Assembly: GCA_014138725.1 (NCBI GenBank)
Contig: JACJID010000003.1
Coordinates: 806,001 to 870,000 of the forward strand
Direction of reading: 5' to 3'
Source: Kutzneria viridogrisea
GTDB taxonomy: Bacteria; Actinomycetota; Actinomycetes; Mycobacteriales; Pseudonocardiaceae
Length of the DNA stretch: 64,000 bases
Each line of letters opens with the position of its first letter. Positions within the stretch are counted from its first letter, which is position 1. The translations under genes were made by a program, and so were the position numbers. Under the pieces are notes generated by a model that saw nothing but the letters and a program-made list of their open reading frames with translations, ran no database searches and had not been told where the DNA came from. Below, piece by piece: positions 34,609 to 43,086 of this stretch.

Positions 34609-36005
34609 GTAGAGAACTCCCAGGGAGAACAGGGGAAGACGCAGCCTTCACGCACGAGCGCTGCGGCGAATCGGGGGTCGGCGGCCAACTCGGTCAGGTC
34701 GGTGCAGATCGGCACCTCTGGTGAGGACGTGCCGAGCGGGCCGGAGCTCAGCCGCACGGCCGCGGACAGCAGCGAGGAGTCGACCCGGCTCCCCTCGCCG
34801 GTGAGTGCCTTGTGCAGCAAGGCGTCCAGCACGCCGTGCGCGCAGACCAGGCCGCCGAAGATGTCGACGACCGTCATCAGCGAGGGTGTTCGGGCGGCGA
34901 GTCCGCTGTGGGCCTGCACGAGGTAGTCGGTGCCCAGCGGTGGGTCGGCGCCGAACTCCTGACCCCAGCCGGAGGCCCAGGCGTACACGATGCCGGGGCT
35001 GACCCGCGCCAGGTCCCCGGCGTCCAGTGCACGCTGCTCCGCCTTGCCCGGGGCCCAGTTGTGCAGGAACACGTCAGCGCCCGCGGCCAGCTCCAGGACC
35101 TCGGACCGGCCCTGGGCGGTGTTGAGGTCGATACGCAGCACCTGCTTGCCCCGGTTGACCGCCAGGAACCGCGCCGAGCAGTCACCGGAGATCGGCGGCG
35201 CACCGCGCAGCAGGTCGCCGCCGGGTGGCTCGATGCGGATCACCTTGGCGCCCAACAGGGTGAGCAGGTGACCGGCGAGTGGCCCTTGGAGTCGGCGGGT
35301 CACCTCCAGCACGGTGATCCCGGCGAGCGGGGCGGTTGCGCTGGCGGCCGGAAGTGTTGCCGTCCCAGGCAACGGGGTCAGCTGGTAGGCGGGAATGCCT
35401 GTGGGCGAACGACTCTGGACGCGGACGATGCTCATCCCGGTGTGGGCGGCGACCTCCCGCAGGCACGCGAAGGGGAGTTCACCGACCAGGTCGACCAGCT
35501 TGCCGGGCAACGGACAGGTCGCGGTGGCGAACCGATGCAGGAACGACTGCCAGCCATCGCGCACCGCGATCGGTTCCGCACACAGCACCGACCAGAAACA
35601 CTGCCAGACAAAGGGGTCCAGGGACTCGATCTCGAAGCGAACACCGTCGGAGGACACGAAGGGCGGTCCACCCGGCAGCAGCGGCTCGGGCCGGTCGTCC
35701 CCGGCGGTGGCGGCGGCCAGGTACTGGGAGATCACCAGCAGGGCGGCCTGAGCGACCGAAGTGGACACGGAGTCGAGCGGATTCCCCCTGATACGGGCGA
35801 TCTTCGCGGCGAGCACACCCTGGTCGAGCAGTTCCTCGGCGACCAGCGTGGCGTAGTCCAGGGCCAGCCGGGTGGGCTGCCCGTACCGGCGGCCGTGCAC
35901 GTGCATGATGCCGCAGGCGGCCTGCACGTCCGCCTCCCCGTGCAGCGGCAGGTCCACCGGCCCGGCCCAGGTCAGTCTTGTGTGGACGGTGTCGAGGACC
36001 TTCAC
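34605..36005 (-). CDS. CaiB/BaiF family III CoA-transferase-like protein with permuted halves
   Basis: A 466-residue protein built from family III CoA-transferase segments in swapped order. Residues about 25-220 resemble the linker and C-terminal half of normal CaiB proteins ('QAACGIMHVHGRRYGQPTRL', 'GVLAAKIARIRGNPLDSVST', then 'DGVRFEIESLDPFVWQCFW'). From about 245 the normal N-terminal Rossmann half follows ('GITVLEVTRRLQGPLAGHLL', 'FLAVNRGKQVLRIDL', 'ADVFLHNWAPGKAEQRAL', 'GTDYLVQAHSGLAA') and then a second copy of the linker ('VVDIFGGLVCAHGVLDALLH'). Both linker copies keep the Asp expected for the acyl-Asp intermediate. GTG 36005 overlaps the methyltransferase stop (GTGA). Confidence 0.8.
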   Translation of the reverse strand: MKVLDTVHTRLTWAGPVDLPLHGEADVQAACGIMHVHGRRYGQPTRLALDYATLVAEELLDQGVLAAKIARIRGNPLDSVSTSVAQAALLVISQYLAAATAGDDRPEPLLPGGPPFVSSDGVRFEIESLDPFVWQCFWSVLCAEPIAVRDGWQSFLHRFATATCPLPGKLVDLVGELPFACLREVAAHTGMSIVRVQSRSPTGIPAYQLTPLPGTATLPAASATAPLAGITVLEVTRRLQGPLAGHLLTLLGAKVIRIEPPGGDLLRGAPPISGDCSARFLAVNRGKQVLRIDLNTAQGRSEVLELAAGADVFLHNWAPGKAEQRALDAGDLARVSPGIVYAWASGWGQEFGADPPLGTDYLVQAHSGLAARTPSLMTVVDIFGGLVCAHGVLDALLHKALTGEGSRVDSSLLSAAVRLSSGPLGTSSPEVPICTDLTELAADPRFAAALVREGCVFPCSPWEFST

Positions 36006-36778
36006 AGCGGGCGCCTGCCGTGCACGGAGTACATCACGGTGGAACTGGCGCGGAACCGCTCGTCGGCCAGCAGCGCACGGACCTCGGCGAGGTCCTGCTC
36101 GGTCATGCCGGCGGCGATCAGCTTGTCCCGCAGGTGGTGCGTGTGGTTGATCTGCAACCGCACACCCGGCGAACCGGCACGCCACGGGTAGACCACCGGC
36201 AGCGGGTCGACCGCCACAAATCCCGCGGCGGCCATGGCCCCGGCGACCTTGCGGCCCCACGTGCCGTCGGCGCCCGCCTCGGCCAGCAGCACCTCCTTCG
36301 CCGCCTGGAACGCCTCGTACAGCTCGGCGGCACGCCGGTCGGGCGAGAGCAGCACCGGGCAGTAGCCGATGTCCGGCTCGTCCAGTTGCAGCCATCCACT
36401 GGGCCTGAGCGCACGAAGCAGCTTGCGCAGCACGGCATCCCGCTCGGGCAGGTGCATCAGCACGAGCCGGGCGTGGATCAGGTCGAACTCACCGTCCGGC
36501 AACGGGTCGTGCACGACCTCGTGGGTGTGGACGTAGGGGCGGATCGGCCTGATGTCGGTGGCCAGCACGGAGCCGGTCGGCCCGACCCGGCGGACGAGCC
36601 AGTCCGCCACGCTGCCACCGCCCGCACCGATCTCCCAGCAGCGCCAACCAAGTGAGACTCCAGTCTCAGCAAGCCGGGAGCAGGTGAGCGCGTCGTAGCA
36701 CTCGGTGAGGTAGCGGTGCTGGTCGACGGCGTGCACGTAGTCGTTGTCGAACACGTAGCCGGTTCTTGTTGACGTCAC
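36002..36778 (-). CDS. SAM-dependent methyltransferase
   Basis: A 258-residue class I methyltransferase. Motif I is 'RCWEIGAGGGSVADWLVRRV', motif II the acidic 'SVLATDIRPIRP', and motif IV/post I 'FDLIHARLVLMHLPERDAVL', a ubiE/MenG-like arrangement often used on quinone or prenylated phenol rings and on polyketide hydroxyls. No target can be deduced, but it stands with a UbiA prenyltransferase. GTG 36778 is preceded by GAGGGG, and the gap to the upstream ligase gene is ten bases. Confidence 0.9.
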   Translation of the reverse strand: MTSTRTGYVFDNDYVHAVDQHRYLTECYDALTCSRLAETGVSLGWRCWEIGAGGGSVADWLVRRVGPTGSVLATDIRPIRPYVHTHEVVHDPLPDGEFDLIHARLVLMHLPERDAVLRKLLRALRPSGWLQLDEPDIGYCPVLLSPDRRAAELYEAFQAAKEVLLAEAGADGTWGRKVAGAMAAAGFVAVDPLPVVYPWRAGSPGVRLQINHTHHLRDKLIAAGMTEQDLAEVRALLADERFRASSTVMYSVHGRRPL

Positions 36779-36788
36779 GGCGATCCCC

Positions 36789-38351
36789 TCAGGTCCAACG
36801 GCCGGAGCCGTGCGTTTCGGCGCGTCCGAGCAGCCTGGTCAGCAACTCGAGCCTGCGCACCTTGCCGGTGCCGGTGCGCGGGACCTCGGGCCAGGTCACT
36901 GTGTGCGGCTCGGCCAGCGCGGGCAGGTCGGCCACGGCCAGGCACCAGCGGTCCCGGTCGATCCGGCCGTCCTCGGTCACCAGCACCGGCAGCGGAAGTC
37001 GGCCGGTGGCGCCGAGCACCACGCACTCGACCACCTCGGGCAACCGGTCCTCGATCACGTCCTCCAGTTCCAGGCAACTCAGCCCGGGGATCGTGTCGAC
37101 CTCCCTGTCCAGCAGCAGCAGGGCGCCGGTCCTGGTCAGCACGCCGAGGTCGCCGGTGTTCCACCAGGGGCCAATCGCCTTGGCCCGCCAGCGATCCTGC
37201 TCGCCGACGTAGCCGGTGCAGCGGGCCGCGGTCCTGGTCAGCACCAGCCCGGGTGTGCCACGGGGCAGCGGCCGGAAGGTCACCGGGTCGACCACGCGCA
37301 GCCTGGGGCCGCCCGGCAGCGGCCTGCCCAGGTGCCGGGTTGTCGGGTGCCGCGAGCGCGCGGCCAGCGCACGGCGGGTCAGGAACCGAAAGGTGATCGG
37401 CCCGGTCTCGGTCTGCCCCCAGCCCTGCATCCACAGTGGACGGTCACGCTGCGAGGCGGCCAGCAGGGTGCGCACGGCGGGCGGGTGCATCGCGTCGTAG
37501 GTGCTGACGTACAGGCGGACCGCGCGGAACGGGTTGTCGCGGCTGGCGGCGAGGCGCTGCCAGCGCACGTACGCCGAGGGCAGGGCCTCCACCGTGGTGG
37601 GCGGGTGCTCGGACAGCACGCGTGCCGCGATGGCGGGGTCGTGTTCGCTGAGGATGGCGATCTTCCTTGGCGCGGCGGAGAAGACGGCCGCGGTCCAGCA
37701 GAAGGTGCGGCCGTGCGCGTAGGAGCTGGCGTTGGCCACCGTGTCGTCCCTGCGGGTGCCCACGACGGGCCAGCGGATCGACTCGGGCCGCGCCAGGGTG
37801 TCGATGATCGTGCGGGTGGTGTGCACGACGAGCTTCGGGGCACCGGTGGTGCCCGAGGTGTGGTTGACGACCAACGGCTCGTCGGCACCACGGCGCCGGA
37901 CCGGTGGGCTCGGGGTGCCGCGCAGGTCCTCCAGCGCGGTCGCACCGGGCCAGGGCTCGCCGAGCGCGAGCACGCGGCGGGCCGATCCCGCGGGCAGCGG
38001 GCGGTCGGTCAGCACGACCGCGGGCTCCAGGCGCTTGAGCAGCGACTCCAGGGCGTCCTCGGGCAGGTGACCGGAGATCAGCGCGGGCAGGGCGCCGATG
38101 CGTATGGCAGCGCAGGCGATCAGGTCGTAGTCCCAGTGGTTGCGCTTGACCACGGCGACGCGGTCGCCCGGCCCCGCGCCGAGCGCGGCCAGGCAGCCCG
38201 CGAGCTCGGCGGTGAGCTCGGCCAACCGCGAGACGGTCAGCGCCGTGCCCGCCTCCGGCGCGATGTCCAGCGGACGGTCGAGGTGCAGCACGGTGTGGCT
38301 GCCCCGATCCGCGCACTGGTCGAACAGGGTGCCCATGTCATGTGGCCTCAC
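36789..38351 (-). CDS. AMP-forming acyl-acid ligase 2
   Basis: A 520-residue adenylate-forming enzyme with canonical motifs: 'VVNHTSGTTGAPKLVVHTTR' (phosphate loop), 'WMQGWGQTETGPITF' (A5), 'WWNTGDLGVLTRTGALLLLD' (A7-A8) and a C-terminal Lys in 'RTGTGKVRRLELL'. It resembles fatty- or aryl-acid-CoA ligases. Two ligases in one operon suggest two different acids, or one activating and one tailoring step. GTG 38351 is chosen because GGAGG lies eight bases upstream and the GTGA overlap with the preceding stop is the norm in this operon; ATG 38336 is possible. Confidence 0.9.
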   Translation of the reverse strand: MRPHDMGTLFDQCADRGSHTVLHLDRPLDIAPEAGTALTVSRLAELTAELAGCLAALGAGPGDRVAVVKRNHWDYDLIACAAIRIGALPALISGHLPEDALESLLKRLEPAVVLTDRPLPAGSARRVLALGEPWPGATALEDLRGTPSPPVRRRGADEPLVVNHTSGTTGAPKLVVHTTRTIIDTLARPESIRWPVVGTRRDDTVANASSYAHGRTFCWTAAVFSAAPRKIAILSEHDPAIAARVLSEHPPTTVEALPSAYVRWQRLAASRDNPFRAVRLYVSTYDAMHPPAVRTLLAASQRDRPLWMQGWGQTETGPITFRFLTRRALAARSRHPTTRHLGRPLPGGPRLRVVDPVTFRPLPRGTPGLVLTRTAARCTGYVGEQDRWRAKAIGPWWNTGDLGVLTRTGALLLLDREVDTIPGLSCLELEDVIEDRLPEVVECVVLGATGRLPLPVLVTEDGRIDRDRWCLAVADLPALAEPHTVTWPEVPRTGTGKVRRLELLTRLLGRAETHGSGRWT

Positions 38352-39682
38352 ACCCGCTGCCTCCCCGGTTGTGTTGTCCTGTCGAGGATCCGGCTCGCCG
38401 CCAACTCCCCCGCGCACACCGCGCCCTCACTGCTGGGGCGCAGCTTCACCCAGTCGCCCGCGTAGTCCACGACGCCGCCGAGCCGCGACTCGAACCCGGC
38501 GCGCAGGCCCAGCGCCCGCGGTGTCGCCTCGGGCAGCCCGTACCGGATCCGGCTGACCATCGCGCGGGTCGTGGCCTCGCGCAGCCCCGGCACGTAGTGC
38601 TCCCCCGCCTCGGCCAGCCGCGTGACGATCTCCTGTTCCGGCGCGTCCAGCAGCTCCGGCACGACCGCCGGGTTGGCGATCAGCGTGACGAGCCCGCAGC
38701 CGTGCGGCACGCGGGACGGGTGCTTGACGTGGTCGAACATCACGGTGCAGACGGTGGGGTCCTCGACCGGGGGCACCAGCAGGGCGTAGATCCGCCCGCC
38801 GCCGCGCGGTGCGAGCCGGCGGTCCAGCAGGTAGTGGGCCTTGACCACCGAGGTGAACGAACACGCTTGCAGGAAGGGGAGTTCGTGCTCGGGTGGATTG
38901 GCGTGCAGGGCCAGCGCCACCGGGGCGGGCACCGCGAGCAGCACCGATCGGGCCCGGATCTCGTTGTGCTCGAACAGGATCCGCGCCGAGTCACGGTCGG
39001 CCACGACCTGCCGCACGGGGCTGGACGTGCTGAGGTCCACCTGGTCGGCGAGTGTCCGTGCGGGCGTGTCCATGCCCTCGGCGTAGGTGCGCCACTGGGT
39101 GGCGGGCCCGACCGCCGCGAGCAGGCTCAGGAACGGGGCGACGGAGCTGCGGTGCGGGTCCCAGCCGAAGAACGCCGCCACCACCGGGTGGAACAGGTAC
39201 TCGCCGAGGTCGCGGTGGTACCGGCGGGCCAGGTCGGCGACGGTGGCCGAGCCGAACGGGGTCGCCTCGGGCCGGTGCGGGTCAAGGCGGTGGCGCGCGG
39301 CCAGCGCCATGATCCGGAACAGGTCCCAGCGCGCGGACAACGGCAGACCGGCACCGGTGAGCAGGCCGCGCGGCCGGGCCACGTCGGGGTGCGCCCTGTC
39401 GTGGCGCCACATGCCGATCCCGCCCTCGATCCTGGGCGCCCGCGAACGGTCGATGCCCAACTCCGCGAGCAGCCGCCAGGTCGTGTCGTAGCCGCGCTCT
39501 GGAACCTGTTCTGCCCCGGTGTCCACGAGGTAGCCCGCCGACCTGATCGTGGCCATCCGTCCGCCGATCCGGTCGGTCGCCTCGAACACGCGCACCGAGC
39601 GGCCCGCCGCGCGCAGCCGGTGCGCGGCCGTCAGCCCGGCGATGCCCGCGCCGACCACGGCCACGTCGATCTCGGCGGTCAC
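38348..39682 (-). CDS. FAD-dependent amine oxidase / protoporphyrinogen-oxidase-like flavoprotein
   Basis: A 444-residue flavoprotein of the monoamine oxidase/phytoene desaturase/PPO superfamily. The FAD motif is 'VAVVGAGIAGLTAAHRLRAA' with RVFEATDRIGGRM. The C-terminal FAD contact 'VDYAGDWVKLRPSSEGAVCA' to 'GELAASRIL' replaces the usual GD...G.. segment. It sits directly after a UbiA-type prenyltransferase, and such oxidases often oxidise or desaturate prenyl or cyclic intermediates. GTG 39682 overlaps the ubiA stop (GTGA). Confidence 0.88.
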   Translation of the reverse strand: MTAEIDVAVVGAGIAGLTAAHRLRAAGRSVRVFEATDRIGGRMATIRSAGYLVDTGAEQVPERGYDTTWRLLAELGIDRSRAPRIEGGIGMWRHDRAHPDVARPRGLLTGAGLPLSARWDLFRIMALAARHRLDPHRPEATPFGSATVADLARRYHRDLGEYLFHPVVAAFFGWDPHRSSVAPFLSLLAAVGPATQWRTYAEGMDTPARTLADQVDLSTSSPVRQVVADRDSARILFEHNEIRARSVLLAVPAPVALALHANPPEHELPFLQACSFTSVVKAHYLLDRRLAPRGGGRIYALLVPPVEDPTVCTVMFDHVKHPSRVPHGCGLVTLIANPAVVPELLDAPEQEIVTRLAEAGEHYVPGLREATTRAMVSRIRYGLPEATPRALGLRAGFESRLGGVVDYAGDWVKLRPSSEGAVCAGELAASRILDRTTQPGRQRV

Positions 39683-40608
39683 CGGATCACCACCAGGTCG
39701 AGGACCACCAGCAGCAGCACGGTGAGCCGGTGCACGTGCACTCCGAGTTTGCGCGCGCGCAGGATGTCCCCGTGCACGAAACCGGTGCGCCACTGCCGCA
39801 TGCGCAGGACGATCGCCGGCAGCATGGCCAGCGGGAACCACCACGGACCGCCCACGAAGGGCGCGAGCAGGATCAGCGCGGTCTCGGCGGCGGACACGGC
39901 GCCCACGAACAGGGCGTTGCCCCGGTGGGAGGTCAGCACCGCGACGGTTGGGCGGCCCACCTGCCGGTCGCCCTCGATGTCGTTGGTGTTGGAGTAGACC
40001 CCGAACAGCAGCGGCCCCAGCCCGAAGACCAGTGCCTGCACGAGCGCGAAGCCCTCGAACCGCCCGGCGGTCAGCCCGTACGGGACGAGCACGACCGACC
40101 AGCCCAGTGCGGCGAGGAAGAACTCCTGGAAGCCGCGGTAACTCAGCTTGACGCCCCAGGAGTACTGCACGGCGAACACGAAGGTCACCGCGACCAGCAG
40201 GACAGTCCACAGTGGAGTGTTTGGCGCGATGACCGTGGCCGCGATCCACAGCACAGCGCCGAGCACGCCGGTGATCCAGGCGAAGCGCAGCACCTGCTGT
40301 TCGGTCAACGTGCCCGCCACCAGGGGTTTGCGGGCCAGCCTGCGGCGGCGGTCGTCCGGGGCGTAGTTGGCGAGGTCGCTGCCGTCCCGGTACCCGGTCA
40401 GGTCGTCCAGGGCGACCATCGTGACCATGACCAGCACCTCGCCGAGCAGGAAGACCAGCAGCACCACCAGGATCTGCGGGTCCAGCCGCAGCGCGGGCGC
40501 GAGCAGCGCCCACGCCAGCAGCGGGCTCAGGTAGTAGTCGAAGATGTCCAGCTTGGCCAGCCGGAGGTACGCGGTGCGGTCGCGGGACAGGTGGGACACG
40601 GGCCGCAT
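39679..40608 (-). CDS. UbiA-family prenyltransferase
   Basis: A 309-residue integral membrane enzyme that transfers a prenyl group from a polyprenyl diphosphate. Two Asp-rich motifs bind the Mg-diphosphate: 'MVALDDLTGYRDGSD' after the second helix and 'SNTNDIEGDRQVGRPTVAVL' further on. About eight to nine hydrophobic helices follow the family pattern. The acceptor could be an aromatic ring, a quinone precursor or a cyclitol/sugar-like unit. The start is ATG 40608 with GGAGGAG six bases before it; an upstream ATG overlaps the previous stop but lacks a site. Confidence 0.93.
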   Translation of the reverse strand: MRPVSHLSRDRTAYLRLAKLDIFDYYLSPLLAWALLAPALRLDPQILVVLLVFLLGEVLVMVTMVALDDLTGYRDGSDLANYAPDDRRRRLARKPLVAGTLTEQQVLRFAWITGVLGAVLWIAATVIAPNTPLWTVLLVAVTFVFAVQYSWGVKLSYRGFQEFFLAALGWSVVLVPYGLTAGRFEGFALVQALVFGLGPLLFGVYSNTNDIEGDRQVGRPTVAVLTSHRGNALFVGAVSAAETALILLAPFVGGPWWFPLAMLPAIVLRMRQWRTGFVHGDILRARKLGVHVHRLTVLLLVVLDLVVIR

Positions 40609-40622
40609 GGCTGTCTCCTCCA

Positions 40623-41735
40623 TCAGGCGAACCGGCAGACGGTGTCGGCGATGTGCTCGACCTGCGCGTCGGTCAGGTGCGGGTAGATCGGGATGGACAG
40701 GGCCCGGTGGCACGCGCTCCGCGCGGCGGGCCAGCGCCGCCCGGCGGGCGCGAACTCGGCGAACGCGGGCTGCTCCGGCAGCGGCCGCGGGTAGTAGACG
40801 TGCGAGTCCACCCCGTGCCGTGCCAGGTGGCCCTTCAACTCGTCACGCCGGTCAGCCAGCAGCGAGTACACGTAGTAGCAACGGCCCTCGCGTCCGGGCG
40901 GCGGCGCGAGCACCCCGCGGTCGGCCAGCGGGGCGAAGCGCTCGGTGTAGTACTCGCCGATCCGCGCGCGGCGCTCGACCCGCTCCGCCAGCCCGGCGAA
41001 CCGGTGCACCTGGAAGGCCGCCATGATCTCGTCGAACCGGCTGTTGTAGCCGATCACGTGGTGCACGAAGCGCTGGCCGGGGCGCTGCCCGTGGTTGCGC
41101 AGCGAACGCACGGCCGCACCGAGTTCGCGGTCCCCGGTGACGACCATGCCGCCCTCGCCGGGCATGCCGAACACCTTGACCTGCACGAAGGAGTAGACCC
41201 CGGCGTCACCCCAGGTGCCCGCCGCCCGCCCGGCGAGGACCCCGCCCTGCCCCACGGCGGAGTCCTCCAGCAGCCGCACGCCGGCGGAGTCGGCGATCTG
41301 CCGCATCGCGGGCATGTCGGCCATCACCGAGAACATGTGCGCGGGCATGATCACCTTGGTGCGCGGGCCGATCAGCTTGTCCACCTCGGCCGGGTCGGCG
41401 ACCAGGGTCCACGGGTCCACGTCGGCGAAGACCGGGGTGGCGCCGAGCAGGGCGGGTGCCGCGGCCAGCGGGGCACAGCCGAAGGCGGGCACGAGGACCT
41501 CGTCGCCGGGGCCGACCCCCATCGCGCGCAGCACGAGCATGAGCGCCGTCGTGCCGCTGCCGCAGGCGATCGCCTCGGCGGTGCCGACCGAGTCGCGCAG
41601 CAGGGCCTCCAACCGCGCGGTGTGCTCGCCGAGGATGAACTTCTGCTCCGGGGCGAGGGCGATCCGCCGCACCAGGTCCAGCAGCAGCTCGCGGTCGGAC
41701 TCGAACAGGTCCGGTGGGAAGAACGGCAGTGTCAC
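40623..41735 (-). CDS. DegT/DnrJ/EryC1-family PLP aminotransferase 1
   Basis: A 370-residue sugar- or cyclitol-type aminotransferase. Conserved blocks: 'ACGSGTTALMLVLRAMGVGP', 'VLVPAFGCAPLAAAPAL', 'RLLEDSAVGQGG' (Asp binding the pyridine ring), the PLP lysine in 'YSFVQVKVFGMPGEGGMVV' and 'GYNSRFDEIMAAFQVHRF'. It differs clearly from its neighbour (41732-42898), so the pair is not a recent duplication. It would put an amino group on a keto-sugar or ketocyclitol made by one of the Gfo/Idh dehydrogenases of the divergent operon. GTG 41735 overlaps the preceding stop. Confidence 0.92.
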   Translation of the reverse strand: MTLPFFPPDLFESDRELLLDLVRRIALAPEQKFILGEHTARLEALLRDSVGTAEAIACGSGTTALMLVLRAMGVGPGDEVLVPAFGCAPLAAAPALLGATPVFADVDPWTLVADPAEVDKLIGPRTKVIMPAHMFSVMADMPAMRQIADSAGVRLLEDSAVGQGGVLAGRAAGTWGDAGVYSFVQVKVFGMPGEGGMVVTGDRELGAAVRSLRNHGQRPGQRFVHHVIGYNSRFDEIMAAFQVHRFAGLAERVERRARIGEYYTERFAPLADRGVLAPPPGREGRCYYVYSLLADRRDELKGHLARHGVDSHVYYPRPLPEQPAFAEFAPAGRRWPAARSACHRALSIPIYPHLTDAQVEHIADTVCRFA

Positions 41736-42898
41736 GCGGCCCGCCCCAGGTAGAACCGGCGCATCGCGGCGCACACCCGGTCCACGTCCTCCAGGGACAG
41801 GTCCGGATAGAGCGGCAGGGCCACGCTCGTCCGGCAGGCGGCCTCGGCGTTGGGGAACTCACCCGGCCGGTGGCCCAGTTCGGCGAAGCAGGGTTGCAGG
41901 TGCAGTGGGGTCGGGTAGTACACCTCGGTGCCCACCCCGCAGGCCGTCAGGTGCTCGACGAGCTGATCGCGGCGGTCGACCTCGACCACGTAGACGTAGA
42001 ACACGCCCCGCACCTGCTCCGGGCGGCGCAGCACGCGGGGCAGCCGCCGGATCCCCGGCAGGCCCGCCAGCCGCTCGGTGTAGGCGGCGGCCAACTCGGC
42101 GCGGCGCTGGATGTCACGGTCCAATGTGGACAGCTTGGCCAGCAGCACGGCGGCCTGGATGTCGTCCATCTTGCTGTTGAACCCGGGCATGCCGGTGGCG
42201 GAGTTGATGCCGGGGAAGTTGTCGATCGTGCGCCCGAACCGCCCGTGGTGGCGCAGCGCGGACACGACCTCGGCCAGCTCCGGGTCGTTGGTGAGCACGG
42301 CGCCCGCGTCGCCGAGCGCGCCCAGGGTCTTGGTGGGGAAGAACGACAGCACGCCGCCCGCACCGAGCAGCCCGGCGTGCGTTGCGCCGTAGCTCATGCC
42401 GATGGCCTCGGCGCTGTCCTCCAGCACGGTCAGCTCGCGGCGGGCGGCGATCGCCAGCAGCGCGGTCATGTCGGCGGGCTGGCAGAACAGGTGCACCGGC
42501 ATCAGGTAGCGCGTGCGGTCGGTCAGCACGGACTCGACCGAACCGGGATCGAGGCAGTAGCCCTCCGGCTCGATGTCGGCGAACACCGGCCGTCCCCCGG
42601 CGAGCACCACCGAGGAGGCCGTGGCGACGAAGGAGAACGCCGGCACCACCACCTCCTGCCCCGCGTCGAGCCCCGCGGCGAGCAGCAGCAGGACCAGCGC
42701 GTCCGTTCCGCTGTTCACCCCGATGACGTATTCGGCCCCGGTGTAATCAGCGAGCGCACATTCGAGTTCGGCAACCTTGCGGCCATGTGAGTATTTGCCA
42801 CTGTTCATGACATCGACGATGTGACGCCGCGTTGTCGGCCACTGTTCCGCGAATCCGGATGCTTGCGTAAAGAAGGACACCCCAGCCCCCGAGGACAT
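41732..42898 (-). CDS. DegT/DnrJ/EryC1-family PLP aminotransferase 2
   Basis: A 388-residue aminotransferase, first gene of the left operon. The key blocks are 'VIGVNSGTDALVLLLLAAGL', 'VVVPAFSFVATASSVVLAGG', 'LTVLEDSAEAIGMSYG', the PLP lysine in 'LSFFPTKTLGALGDAGAVL' and 'GFNSKMDDIQAAVLLAKL'. It is closest in pattern to nucleotide-sugar 3- or 4-aminotransferases such as WbpE, which take a 3-keto sugar from a Gfo/Idh partner. ATG 42898 follows GGGAGGTGTGC. The longer reading frame adds 30 unrelated residues and is not used. Confidence 0.93.
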   Translation of the reverse strand: MSSGAGVSFFTQASGFAEQWPTTRRHIVDVMNSGKYSHGRKVAELECALADYTGAEYVIGVNSGTDALVLLLLAAGLDAGQEVVVPAFSFVATASSVVLAGGRPVFADIEPEGYCLDPGSVESVLTDRTRYLMPVHLFCQPADMTALLAIAARRELTVLEDSAEAIGMSYGATHAGLLGAGGVLSFFPTKTLGALGDAGAVLTNDPELAEVVSALRHHGRFGRTIDNFPGINSATGMPGFNSKMDDIQAAVLLAKLSTLDRDIQRRAELAAAYTERLAGLPGIRRLPRVLRRPEQVRGVFYVYVVEVDRRDQLVEHLTACGVGTEVYYPTPLHLQPCFAELGHRPGEFPNAEAACRTSVALPLYPDLSLEDVDRVCAAMRRFYLGRAA

Positions 42899-43086
42899 GC
42901 ACACCTCCCGATCTACCAGCGAATTCGAGAGTAGGACAGTCCCGTTCAATTCCCGAGCACACCTCGCGTGTTCACTCTTCCTGGTCAACCATCGGATGCC
43001 AGGATTGACAGGGCACAGGCCAGGAGGACACCGTTAATGGCGGTCAATTCCGAGCGCTACTCCATTTCAGTGACGGGGCCGAGAAA
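42899..43086. promoter_or_regulatory. Divergent promoter region of the biosynthetic cluster
   Basis: 188 bp, noticeably AT-richer than its surroundings, between the two operons. TTGACA occurs at 43005-43010 in the rightward direction but no matching -10 is convincing. No regulator gene is present inside the cluster, so control probably comes from elsewhere. Confidence 0.5.

Noticed and set aside
43005-43038. Full sigma-70 promoter TTGACA...GTTAAT for the right operon
   Set aside because: The spacing between hexamers is 22 bp, too long for a standard promoter.
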